Shown: positions 28,591 to 35,793 of the stretch, one piece after another
How positions within the stretch are numbered: position 1 is the first letter of the stretch
Layout of the letters: every line of letters starts with the position of its first letter
IMG/VR virus record: IMGVR_UViG_3300025949_000062
Location: 1 to 35,793 of that record
Length of the DNA: 35,793 nt
From: a virus
Strand: one strand, 5' to 3'
Position numbers and translations under genes: made by a program
Notes under the pieces: generated by a model
The model's database searches: none
Told to the model about the DNA's origin: nothing
Seen by the model: the letters and a program-made list of their open reading frames with translations, nothing else

Positions 28591-29012
28591 TAACTCTTTC
28601 TCCTCTCAAAATAGGCAGCTAGCTCTGCCTCTTCGTCGTACTCTTCCATACGGAGCTCGTAGTTGTCAAGCTCCTGTTCCTGTTCTTCGGATTTAAGAAG
28701 CGCTGACAGTAGTTGATCTCTACGATACACGAAATCCTGCCAACCCGGAGCGTTGCCCCGTTGATCGGCCGTGTTCATGTAAAAATCTATCATGGCGGTA
28801 AGGCGGTCCGCAGTAACGACATTCTTCCACTTGGCGAACTGTGAAGCTAGTGCCTGAATATTGACGACACCGAAGCCACGATACCAAGAGCTTCTCAGAA
28901 GTTGTTCCTGAAAATACTTTGCCAGATTAACTGAATTATATGAAGACGACTTTATGGGAGCCTTCTCTTCAGAGGACCCCCACAAGTCGTCCCAGGCATC
29001 CTGGGAAACCAT
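28590..29012 (-). CDS. hypothetical protein next to the loader, 140 aa
   Basis: A 140-residue helical protein. The N terminus (MVSQDAWDDLWGSSEEK) is an acidic WG-containing peptide, then a helical domain (YFQEQLLRSSWYRGFGVVNI; ALASQFAKWKNV) and a long charged C-terminal helix. Immediately precedes the loader, so it may act in helicase loading or origin recognition; this is context only. Its start lacks an obvious ribosome-binding site. Confidence 0.65.
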   Translation of the reverse strand: MVSQDAWDDLWGSSEEKAPIKSSSYNSVNLAKYFQEQLLRSSWYRGFGVVNIQALASQFAKWKNVVTADRLTAMIDFYMNTADQRGNAPGWQDFVYRRDQLLSALLKSEEQEQELDNYELRMEEYDEEAELAAYFERRKS

Positions 29013-29013
29013 T

Positions 29014-29115
29014 CTATTCCTTTGTTATATAAACACAGTAGATGAACACCACCGCTATAAGAACGAACCCTAGCATGGGCCACACCAGCGGCAGAAGGGA
29101 GAACTCAAGAACCAT
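29014..29115 (-). CDS. single-TM membrane peptide, 33 aa
   Basis: A 33-residue frame, MVLEFSLLPLVWPMLGFVLI at the start, with one long hydrophobic helix and a short basic end (YITKE). It overlaps the DUF3310 gene by 11 bases. The ribosome-binding site is weak. It fills a 92-base gap. Supported mainly by the clean hydrophobic span; moderate confidence. Confidence 0.5.
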   Translation of the reverse strand: MVLEFSLLPLVWPMLGFVLIAVVFIYCVYITKE

Positions 29116-29311
29116 ACTCGTTTTCTATAATCTCTTCTAGATAATGAATGGCTTTGAGAAGATCTTCCTTGCCATTCTTCTTACGATGTCTCAGAAGATA
29201 CTTCAAAGCGGAGCCCTCGAAGAAATCCAGTTTATTGGCACGTATAATTGCCCACGGCTGAATTGCCTGCGAGGTATAGTGATCTCCGCCGACTTGTTTT
29301 AACTTATCCAA
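29105..29311 (-). CDS. DUF3310 protein, 68 aa
   Basis: VGGDHYTSQAIQPWAIIRAN and FFEGSALKYLLRHRKKNGKEDLLKAIHYLEE (in two parts) are the conserved core of the phage DUF3310 family, which has a helical domain with a conserved H-Y and KYLLRHRKKNG. The function is not established; the family often lies in nucleotide-metabolism or replication regions. It starts at a TTG with AAGGTG upstream. Confidence 0.88.
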   Translation of the reverse strand: MDKLKQVGGDHYTSQAIQPWAIIRANKLDFFEGSALKYLLRHRKKNGKEDLLKAIHYLEEIIENEYGS

Positions 29312-29576
29312 TACCAGTCACCTTATTCACAATCTCCTGTGTGACAACAATACCCACAGGAGAGCCGTTCTCATACAGATGCCACATAAACTTACCGATT
29401 GCAATCCAGGAGAAGATACCGGGAATGAATCCCGGATCTCCGTACCGCATCCAATCCTTGTAATCCTCAGGAACCCAGAGCTGAGCAGACCTGAGATCCG
29501 CATAAACCGCTTCAATACTGTCTTCCATACCATCCCAACGAACGGTAAACACAGTACCCACGGGCTCGATAATCAT
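29304..29576 (-). CDS. hypothetical protein, 90 aa
   Basis: A 90-residue mixed domain that opens VFTVRWDGMEDSIEAVYAD and contains PGFIPGIFSWIAIGKFM. The hydrophobic stretch of about 15 residues is too short and interrupted to be a sure membrane span. Its ATG shares one base with the upstream stop (TAATG). Function unknown. Confidence 0.7.
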   Translation of the reverse strand: MIIEPVGTVFTVRWDGMEDSIEAVYADLRSAQLWVPEDYKDWMRYGDPGFIPGIFSWIAIGKFMWHLYENGSPVGIVVTQEIVNKVTGIG

Positions 29577-30730
29577 TACTCTCCAGTGACCATTCGACGG
29601 TAAGCGGACAGAGCCTTGCTGAAGCCGTTGGACATCTCCTGCATGGCATCAGCAAGCTCAACAATATCAGCCTTGTTAACCATGATGGTATCAGCAAGGT
29701 TCTTCTGCTGCTGAGTAATCAGTTCCACATCAGTAGCAGTGTACTCAAGCGTGGGCTGAGCGGGAGCCGCAGCAGCCACATCCTTCCACACATCATCAGC
29801 AGTGACAAGCTCGGCAGCAATTTCCTTGATGCTCGGAGTCTCGTCCGACTTGGTAACGGAGCCTACCTTGATCTCAGCAGAGAGCGCAAGTCCCTTAGCA
29901 GCCTTCTTCTCCGCCTCACGAGCAACCGCATTGGCAACGAGACGCGAGGTGCCTCCGGTATCCTCCTGACCGCACTCACAGTAAGAACCGCACTTGCCCT
30001 TGTTGTCATCCACCCACACAAACTTGTGCGTATGAGGGGCTACAGGGGCCTTCTCCGACTCCTCCACGGCAGGAACATCCTCCGCCTCCAGAGACTTCAC
30101 CGCAGCCCGCTTACGGGGCGTTGTAGCCTTCTTGGCAGCAGTCTTGCGGGCGGGCTTGGGAGCAGCCTCCTTCTCCGCAGCAAGGCGAGCCTTCTCCTGC
30201 TCATCATAAGCAGCCTGAAGCGCCTCCCGCATCTCACGATCCTCATCGGACTCGTAACCAGGGAAGGAATCAATCAGACCCTCACAAAGATTGAGAGTGA
30301 CCAGGCCATCGCAACGCTTGGCATTCTCCAGGTCATCAAGATCCCGAAGGCTATCCGGGTTGTACAGAGAAATGAACGCCACGTCACGGTCCTTGTCGGC
30401 CTCCTGACCAAGGAGATTGAGAGCAACCTCAATGGAGCAACCACGATCAACCTGCTCGGTGGACTCAGCACGAGAGATAATGCGGTTACCGGAATCGGGC
30501 TCTACGATCGGAAGGAAATCCTTACCGGCAATACCCCAGTTGTCAAACAGGATCTTGAAAAGACCGTTCATGGACGTGGAAGTCTTACCGGAGAAAGGAA
30601 CGATGAACTTTACGTCCACGTTATCCAGGTTGCCGAAAACGAAGTCACCGAGAAGAGCCTCGGTGTTGGCATCCGCACTGGAACCTTCGCCGGTCAGGAT
30701 CACGCTCAGCGGCTTGTCATAGTCACGCAT
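29576..30730 (-). CDS. large unknown protein with basic linker and Cys/His knot, 384 aa
   Basis: The first gene after a near-consensus promoter. Residues 1-165 form an alpha-beta domain with parallel strands (SVILTGEG; VDVKFIVPFSGK; VAFISLYNP). Residues 175-230 are a charged coiled coil with an AAKKATTPRKRA basic linker. A Cys/His segment follows (HTHKFVWVDDNKGKCGSYCECGQ, in parts), then helices with Ala and Lys to the end. The basic, Ala-rich linker resembles those of nucleoid proteins. No family recognised. AAGGAGG precedes the ATG by 8 bases, so it is probably abundant. Confidence 0.8.
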   Translation of the reverse strand: MRDYDKPLSVILTGEGSSADANTEALLGDFVFGNLDNVDVKFIVPFSGKTSTSMNGLFKILFDNWGIAGKDFLPIVEPDSGNRIISRAESTEQVDRGCSIEVALNLLGQEADKDRDVAFISLYNPDSLRDLDDLENAKRCDGLVTLNLCEGLIDSFPGYESDEDREMREALQAAYDEQEKARLAAEKEAAPKPARKTAAKKATTPRKRAAVKSLEAEDVPAVEESEKAPVAPHTHKFVWVDDNKGKCGSYCECGQEDTGGTSRLVANAVAREAEKKAAKGLALSAEIKVGSVTKSDETPSIKEIAAELVTADDVWKDVAAAAPAQPTLEYTATDVELITQQQKNLADTIMVNKADIVELADAMQEMSNGFSKALSAYRRMVTGE

Positions 30731-30763
30731 TTGAAGTTTCCTCCTTCGTTGTTGTTGGTGAGG

Positions 30764-30792
30764 ACACTATCAGGTGCTCACCGGTCTGTCAA
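30764..30792 (-). promoter_or_regulatory. sigma-70-type promoter
   Basis: Reading on the minus strand, TTGACA (30792-30787) is followed by a 17-base spacer and TAGTGT (30769-30764). The -35 matches the sigma70 consensus exactly and the -10 is of the TAgxxT type favoured by actinobacterial principal sigma factors. The start point would be about 30757, 27 bases before the first codon at 30730. The end of the 85-residue membrane gene overlaps the -35. Confidence 0.8.
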
Positions 30793-31046
30793 GGCAGCGG
30801 CGGGATGTTGCTTCGGCGCTGTTTCGGTACCCGTACTGTAGCACGAGAACGGAACATGTCGATCCGCTGTGCCAACACCACCAGGATACCAATGGATGCG
30901 GGTGCTAGTGCCCAGAGGGGTAGCGCCAACGCTCCGAAAGCTATCACGGGAACCAGCAGTAGCGCAACCTCTCGTAACTTCGGTAGCATTGCGCAGACAG
31001 TTTCCCAGAACCAGTAGGTTGCCAGGGCTGCTAAGATGAATGTCAT
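30789..31046 (-). CDS. membrane protein, 85 aa, two TM helices
   Basis: The ATG at 31046 (MTFILAALATYWFWETVC) follows GAGGAGAGAC, so it is preferred over a frame start at 31103. TM segments are about residues 2-20 and 26-55 (ALLLVPVIAFGALALPLWAL and onwards), which is long enough for two spans, and the C terminus is basic (RVPKQRRS). First gene after the control region and thus possibly expressed early. No motif recognised. Confidence 0.75.
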   Translation of the reverse strand: MTFILAALATYWFWETVCAMLPKLREVALLLVPVIAFGALALPLWALAPASIGILVVLAQRIDMFRSRATVRVPKQRRSNIPPLP

Positions 31047-31072
31047 GTCTCTCCTCGGTTGTCGTTGACGCC

Positions 31073-31103
31073 ACTCTACCACACATGTACCGAGTTGACA
31101 CAA
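31073..31103 (-). promoter_or_regulatory. extended -10 promoter
   Basis: On the minus strand TGGTAGAGT provides an extended -10 (TGn immediately before TAGAGT, 31078-31073). Seventeen bases upstream is GTGTCA, within TTGTGTCA (31103-31096), a partial -35. Transcription would begin near 31066 and read into the membrane protein gene at 31046. Confidence 0.65.
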
Positions 31104-31124
31104 GCCCTGCTCTCGGTGTACTGT
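31095..31124 (+). promoter_or_regulatory. candidate opposing promoter
   Basis: On the plus strand TTGACA (31095-31100) is followed by an 18-base spacer and TACTGT (31119-31124). The start point would be about 31131, a short distance before the bidirectional hairpin at 31147-31186, so the product would be a short RNA or read-through antisense to the tail gene. No plus-strand gene follows. Shares its -35 stretch with the leftward promoter. Tentative. Confidence 0.35.
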
Positions 31125-31146
31125 TTTTATACTTGGTTATAAAGAA

Positions 31147-31186
31147 AAAAGACATATGTTCTAGAAAATAAGAACATATGTCTTTT
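31147..31186. terminator. bidirectional intrinsic terminator
   Basis: A perfect 16-bp inverted repeat (31147-31162 with 31171-31186; arm AAAAGACATATGTTCT) with an 8-base loop. On the minus strand it is followed by TTTTTTC, a classic U tract, seven bases after the tail gene stop; on the plus strand by TTTTAAC. It ends the structural transcript and insulates the early region. Confidence 0.9.
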
Positions 31187-31192
31187 AACATT

Positions 31193-34162
31193 TTATGGAG
31201 ATTGAGCACTAGTTAATGTATATGTATAACCAATAGGAGCATACTCTGGAATTATCTGATTAATACGTACTAATTTATCTGAGTAATTATTATAATAGTA
31301 TGATCTTTGTTCATTACTACCTTGCTTTTCCCATTGATAATCAGTAGAACCATATCCACCATCAAAGTAATCACCTAGCAAAGAACTCTCCTCTACCATT
31401 ATGCTATCAATCCAGAAACTGAAAGGAGCATTGGTAGAAGCCTCTGACAGGAGTACAGAAAATCTTGGTCTGTAATTGGAAAGACTGTTGGGAGGAACAA
31501 CAAATGTTCCAAACATCCTTACCCAACCTCCTGGCAAAGTCGCATTGGGATTATTATTCTTTATGGTCGACAGTTTTACCGTAAGCATTGTTACCAGATT
31601 TGCATCCTGGAAATCCATGGTGATATCTGGACAATTAATACTTTGCTTTACATATGCGGAAACGGTATACGTCTGGCCGATTTTCAGACTTTCCACAATC
31701 GGATATTGCGTTGTGGAAAGGAAGGCTAATCTCCCACCGGTTCCCAGAATGGCAGTAGAACCTCCGGTAACACCGGAACCTACAACATCAACACTGACCT
31801 TTTGAGATCCCAGAGAGTTATATCCTGTACTGTTGTCCCACTGAATCGATACTGGTGAACCATTGAATAGAAGATTGTCGTAGCGAACCAATACCGGAAG
31901 AGTATTGGTATTTCCAGTAACAATAATACTTCTGGTTCCTACGCTTCCTGTGGAAACAATTGAGGAATCGGTTACGGATATTTGCCAGTTGGCTGGTTCC
32001 ACTCCGGATTCCAACCAAGCCTTGGCACGTAACGTTGATCCGATCGCCTGGAATCTCATTCGATAATTGACACCGACCGTGTGCGTCAATCCAGTAGTGA
32101 ATGTCCCGAGCTGAGTATCAACAGAAGCCACAGACTTTCTGATGCTGAGAACAACTCCAGCGGCTGTAGTAAATTCTATTCTCGCGCGATATTCATCCGA
32201 ACCACCACCGGTACTTCTAGCCACCAGACCCGCATAAATGGAATCTCCCGTAGCCAATACTGCGGTAGAAATTGACACGTACATGTCTTCGGTGGCTGTG
32301 CTGGAAGTGATCGTACTTCTTCGGGAAGTGTTTAGCGTTCCCAAAGAATGAACACCCTGAGATCCATTGACAGAATAATCGGTCGCAGTTCCGGATACAG
32401 TCCAAGATCCTCCAACATCTGCCGTTCCCCAAGCATTCGATACCGAACGGTTGAAGTTGTCAGTAACTTGAGAAACAATGGTAGTCCCTGTTGTTACCGT
32501 TGTCCATCCATTGGTATTGGAATAGAAGCTAGGATTACGAATCAAGTTCACGCGGTCTGCCTTTAACTCGATCGCAAGCTCCTGAGGAGATGCGAACGTT
32601 GTTGGCAGTGTAGTGAAGTTGATATTGATGTTCTTAATGAAGTGTCCGGACTGGTAGACAGTCTCGGCTCCAGAAGCCACCACTACAGGCACTACAGCGG
32701 CGTATGCGGCGCTCGTACCGGACGAGTGGATAGATACGCTGGCAGACTTCCAAACGGAGCCTCCAGGGTGCGTAGAGAGCTTCGGATTACCGACGACGCT
32801 GAATGTGGAAGAGGACAGAATATTGAAGTTGGAATCATAAAGGACCAGAGCCGCATACCATTGGGTGCTTGCTCTTGCCGTATTCAACCAAACTGTTCCT
32901 CTTGTTCCATTCTGGATACCACTAATAGGTACCAATGCTTCTCTTGCGGGAAGAGAGTAGTAAACACTTCTACCATCTGCATCCGTGATAGGGGTACCCC
33001 CGTAAACCACCTTGCCGGAATAATCTCCGGCCAACGCCTGATCTTTGCTTCTGGTCACTGTGGTTGATCCGGCAGTGCCACCGCTTGTCAGGATATTGGG
33101 AATATAGCAACAGGAATCCGTGTAGTAAGACGCATTAACGCTCAACTGATTCTCAAGTCCCGGAGTCTTTTCCACCTGAACATTGGTGAACGCTTCAGCC
33201 AATTGATCCGGAACATTGAATATACCAACTATAGGATTAATTCCTGTGGCCTTCTGGAAGTAAGTTCCGTCTCTATAGGGAGAGGACACAGAAAGGGAAT
33301 AGCTACTTCGGGACCAGTTGAAGGAAGCACCACCGGCAACTGTAGGTCTGTTGGCATGATTCAGTCTTGTAACAACAGCATCCTGCCACATATTTGTGAT
33401 ACCGCCAGGGATCATGCTGAAGTCTGTTACTCCACCTTGCTGCAATCCCAGAGCAGTATGGAAAGAAGAACGTGCATTTCCATAATTTGAAATCGTCGCA
33501 GATAAAAGACTGGGATCAGTAACCGTATCTGTTCCTCCAACTCCACCGATGTTGTACAGGGTGGAGCTTAGTGGAGGATTGGTGTCTACTACGTTGACAT
33601 TTGACAGGTACGCATAGTTAAAAGAGCTTTCACTCTCTGTATTGAATCCTGAAAGATACTGCGCTGTTACTGTGTAATCTGTCCAAGAGTGAAAGAAGCG
33701 AGCAAACTCTGTCCAAGTGGTGCTATTGGGAGAGTAGTAGAAGATGAACTGAAAGTCCTTCTCCTCAATCTTCCACCACTTATGAGTTACGGAGTTGTAT
33801 ACCGGAAAAGAACTACCAGAAGCATTCTCCGGAATATTGTCCGATACGGCAACAGCTCTCAGTAGTCCATCTCCGCCGTATGAAATAGCAGCGTAGTTCG
33901 CACTGTCTCTGATAATAGAGAACTGTGTATATACTCCGCCGCTATTTCCGGATACGGCAGGAGTGATTTTGGCGAAGATATTGGAACTCTGGGCATCGTA
34001 CTTTGCAGCACCTACGAAGCTGGGAGGATTTGATACCTGCAAAACTCCGCTGTGTGTATTGAGATCATAACGATACCCACCTCCATTGGCATTCCAGGCG
34101 GAATTGAGTGCCGTTAGCTGAGTAATATTGGGTACTTGAGATATCTTCTTCAATACTGCCAT
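31193..34162 (-). CDS. minor tail / receptor-binding protein, 989 aa
   Basis: A 989-residue Ser/Thr/Gly/Asn-rich beta protein with several domains. Residues about 560-770 (beginning at DNFNRSVSNAWGTADVGG) look like a concanavalin/LamG-like jelly roll; C-terminal domains include YTVSAYVKQS and a final YFDGGYGSTDYQWE, a pattern common at the ends of actinophage tail proteins with carbohydrate-binding modules. It likely sits at the tail tip and binds host cell-wall sugars. It starts with the ATG that overlaps the stop of the neighbouring tail gene (TAATG) and ends just before the terminator. Confidence 0.85.
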   Translation of the reverse strand: MAVLKKISQVPNITQLTALNSAWNANGGGYRYDLNTHSGVLQVSNPPSFVGAAKYDAQSSNIFAKITPAVSGNSGGVYTQFSIIRDSANYAAISYGGDGLLRAVAVSDNIPENASGSSFPVYNSVTHKWWKIEEKDFQFIFYYSPNSTTWTEFARFFHSWTDYTVTAQYLSGFNTESESSFNYAYLSNVNVVDTNPPLSSTLYNIGGVGGTDTVTDPSLLSATISNYGNARSSFHTALGLQQGGVTDFSMIPGGITNMWQDAVVTRLNHANRPTVAGGASFNWSRSSYSLSVSSPYRDGTYFQKATGINPIVGIFNVPDQLAEAFTNVQVEKTPGLENQLSVNASYYTDSCCYIPNILTSGGTAGSTTVTRSKDQALAGDYSGKVVYGGTPITDADGRSVYYSLPAREALVPISGIQNGTRGTVWLNTARASTQWYAALVLYDSNFNILSSSTFSVVGNPKLSTHPGGSVWKSASVSIHSSGTSAAYAAVVPVVVASGAETVYQSGHFIKNININFTTLPTTFASPQELAIELKADRVNLIRNPSFYSNTNGWTTVTTGTTIVSQVTDNFNRSVSNAWGTADVGGSWTVSGTATDYSVNGSQGVHSLGTLNTSRRSTITSSTATEDMYVSISTAVLATGDSIYAGLVARSTGGGSDEYRARIEFTTAAGVVLSIRKSVASVDTQLGTFTTGLTHTVGVNYRMRFQAIGSTLRAKAWLESGVEPANWQISVTDSSIVSTGSVGTRSIIVTGNTNTLPVLVRYDNLLFNGSPVSIQWDNSTGYNSLGSQKVSVDVVGSGVTGGSTAILGTGGRLAFLSTTQYPIVESLKIGQTYTVSAYVKQSINCPDITMDFQDANLVTMLTVKLSTIKNNNPNATLPGGWVRMFGTFVVPPNSLSNYRPRFSVLLSEASTNAPFSFWIDSIMVEESSLLGDYFDGGYGSTDYQWEKQGSNEQRSYYYNNYSDKLVRINQIIPEYAPIGYTYTLTSAQSP

Positions 34163-35793
34163 TAAACCGCTCCTGATGCTGAGTACTTTTGAATGAGTCC
34201 GTGGATAGTGTTCGCTGCCAAAGCCGCATCAACCACCGGAGATACGGGTAGAACATTGGTCGGAGGATCTTGCAGAGATCCTGTTCTCTGATACTTGGCA
34301 ACAAAAATATTATTACCGTTTGTAGTAACCATCATTCTATCTCCATTGACAAATGGAGAAGTGAATGTGGCTACCAGAGTCTCAACACCGGCTACTACCT
34401 TGTACAGTGACTTTCTTGTCGCATACCAGAAATTGCTGGCATCCGAATAGCGGAATAGGATTCCATGTCCGTAGTGAACAGGATCGATATAGTCCGTAAC
34501 GAAAGTCAAAGCCAGTGAAGCATTGGCGAATCCGAAAGCTACACGAGCTGTATTGTATGTGGTGGTACCAGCAGTTGTCTGATTTACCGCAGCCATACCG
34601 TAAGTAGTTGTCCATAGATTTGCTGTGGCCGCCCAAGGTCTGGCCAAGTAAGCCAGTGTGCTGTCATCTACACCGTTCAAATCTGGGTAGTCATTAATGA
34701 ATCTATCCAAATAGGTGTTAGTGGCGTTGGTCACAAAACCTGATCCCAGAGAACCGGGAAGGAAGCCGGTCAGCGGAGTAACGAAGCGCATCTCACTCAA
34801 CGGAGTTACTGCCGTTGCGTTTGTGGTGGAACGTGTGTGATAAGCAGAGATAGTATTGGTAAATTCCGCAGGCTGAATGTAGATCCAATTGCTATTGGAG
34901 TAGTAGTATCCAGAAGGTGCGGAACCGATATTATCCCTTACTGCTTGATACACAATTCCGAAATACTCAACGCGAGTGTCCTTAGTGTACTGAGTGTTGT
35001 TATCCCAGTGACGCGTATTGACCAACGGGATGAACTGTGTTCTGGCTTGAATATCGGACGGTTCATTCTGCGCGATAGGCAACCAGAATCTTTCATCTGT
35101 TCCCGGAGTAATAGGACCGTACACAGTTCCAGGACCAGACGGCTTGACACACTTCCATATATTGACGTTAGGTCCGGTGATGATAGATACATAATTATTT
35201 AGAACATAATTTACTGCATTGCTCCATGTCGGTGATTGCCCCTGGAAAGGGGTAGACATGGATAAGGTCACGCTATTAACGTTGGCACGGAATCCAAAAG
35301 CTGTCCAATTCTTGATGTTCGCATTGGTAGGGTGCGGTAGGTGTAGCTCAACACCCAAAAGAACTGTGGAAGACAGAGAACCCGAATTAGGTGCCCACGT
35401 TCCGTATACACCGGGAGGTGTGCTCAGATAACGAGGGTCCGCCAAAGTTGTAGTGTCATAGATAGGCGTGGTAGTAGTTGAAATCAACGGGGTCCACCAG
35501 GTATTTGCAGAGCTTGTGCCTGTTGGTGCTTGTGCGGCCCCATAAGTAGTCATCAAAGCCCTGTAGTTGAATCCATTGAACTGTACCAACTGATTGGTCT
35601 GATAAGACGTTGTAGCATCCCAAGCACCGTAAATAGGGTGACCCAAGTAGCTTTGATCGATATTCAGCGTCATATTCTTACTGCCATTAACTACAGAATC
35701 CCAACCGGAAATAGCAGCGATGGCATTGTGAATACCTTGAGCGGTTCCCTTGAGTCTGTAATTGACGGCAGCGTTACTGATACGGTTTCTTCT
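34162..35793 (-). CDS. tail protein with carbohydrate-binding modules (partial, 5' end outside)
   Basis: The reading frame is open to the right edge of the window (AGA AGA at the last six bases), so the ATG at 35673 is internal and the true start lies outside. The visible N-terminal part, GTAQGIHNAIAAISGWDSVV, resembles the tail-protein-I-like domain of baseplate proteins. Two modules follow that look like CBM5/12-type chitin-binding folds (AWDATTSYQTNQLVQFNG...WWTPL, and HWDNNTQYTKDTRVEYFG...NWIYI), then a beta-jelly-roll C terminus. The gene likely encodes a baseplate or fibre protein that touches the host wall. Confidence 0.85.
   Translation of the reverse strand, partial: RRNRISNAAVNYRLKGTAQGIHNAIAAISGWDSVVNGSKNMTLNIDQSYLGHPIYGAWDATTSYQTNQLVQFNGFNYRALMTTYGAAQAPTGTSSANTWWTPLISTTTTPIYDTTTLADPRYLSTPPGVYGTWAPNSGSLSSTVLLGVELHLPHPTNANIKNWTAFGFRANVNSVTLSMSTPFQGQSPTWSNAVNYVLNNYVSIITGPNVNIWKCVKPSGPGTVYGPITPGTDERFWLPIAQNEPSDIQARTQFIPLVNTRHWDNNTQYTKDTRVEYFGIVYQAVRDNIGSAPSGYYYSNSNWIYIQPAEFTNTISAYHTRSTTNATAVTPLSEMRFVTPLTGFLPGSLGSGFVTNATNTYLDRFINDYPDLNGVDDSTLAYLARPWAATANLWTTTYGMAAVNQTTAGTTTYNTARVAFGFANASLALTFVTDYIDPVHYGHGILFRYSDASNFWYATRKSLYKVVAGVETLVATFTSPFVNGDRMMVTTNGNNIFVAKYQRTGSLQDPPTNVLPVSPVVDAALAANTIHGLIQKYSASGAV

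Noticed and set aside
30550-30600. Walker A-like VPFSGKTST in the 384-residue protein
   Set aside because: The first glycine of GxxxxGK[ST] is missing and no Walker B follows, so ATP binding is not claimed.
30026-30841. Plus-strand open frame of 271 codons
   Set aside because: Antisense to the 384-residue gene and its promoter; Leu/Arg-rich composition, no start signal.
1-35793. tRNA genes, CRISPR arrays, insertion sequences, integrase or attachment sites
   Set aside because: No direct-repeat array, no transposase or integrase motif, and no cloverleaf-like sequence was seen in the few intergenic gaps; a tRNA search program could confirm the absence.

Overview
The window is part of the genome of a tailed double-stranded DNA phage that infects an actinobacterium, most likely Streptomyces or a relative. 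The host call rests on a WhiB-like regulator (a family confined to actinobacteria and their phages), Shine-Dalgarno-led genes with many GTG and TTG starts, and the gene set itself: ThyX, a class II ribonucleotide reductase, family A polymerase, a RecA-like recombinase, a Cas4-like nuclease and RNA-repair enzymes. This resembles the large (about 130 kb) Streptomyces phages with balanced GC; that placement is an inference. Every convincing gene lies on the minus strand, so transcription runs from high to low coordinates. No tRNA gene, insertion sequence, integrase or CRISPR array was seen.

Right end (31193-35793): the end of the structural module. Two minor tail or receptor-binding genes overlap by one base; the upstream one runs off the window and has a carbohydrate-binding-module-like repeat. 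A strong bidirectional hairpin (31147-31186) closes this module. Just beyond it lies a control region with an extended -10 promoter facing left, a candidate promoter facing right that shares the same -35 stretch, and then, after one small membrane-protein gene, a near-consensus promoter (30764-30792).

Replication and RNA-repair block (20915-30730): a 384-residue unknown protein is first after the promoter. Next come DUF3310, a DnaC-like loader with a small partner gene, an RlaP-like nucleotidyltransferase, a T4-type polynucleotide kinase/phosphatase, a degenerate HAD-like gene, a DnaB-like helicase, a primase and an SNF2-type helicase.

Middle (9062-20912): small unknown genes, a possible lipoprotein, a MerR-like regulator, the ssDNA-binding protein, DNA polymerase, class II RNR, membrane peptides, the RecA-like protein, a beta-rich protein and an RNA ligase. 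The ligase, kinase/phosphatase and RlaP together look like a tRNA repair set.

Left end (1-9069): several small membrane proteins, a putative Holliday-junction-type nuclease, WhiB, the Cas4-like nuclease, ThyX, then a dense run of very small genes (many under 60 residues) rich in zinc-ribbon or Cys-rich peptides, a SLOG-fold protein and a truncated RuvC-like resolvase.

The most interesting feature is a short peptide, SGWG, placed near the N terminus of the primase, the Cas4-like nuclease and the unknown protein beside it, and in the disordered N-terminal region of the ssDNA-binding protein. Different codons are used each time. This looks like a shared docking tag for replication proteins that I do not recognise from any described system.
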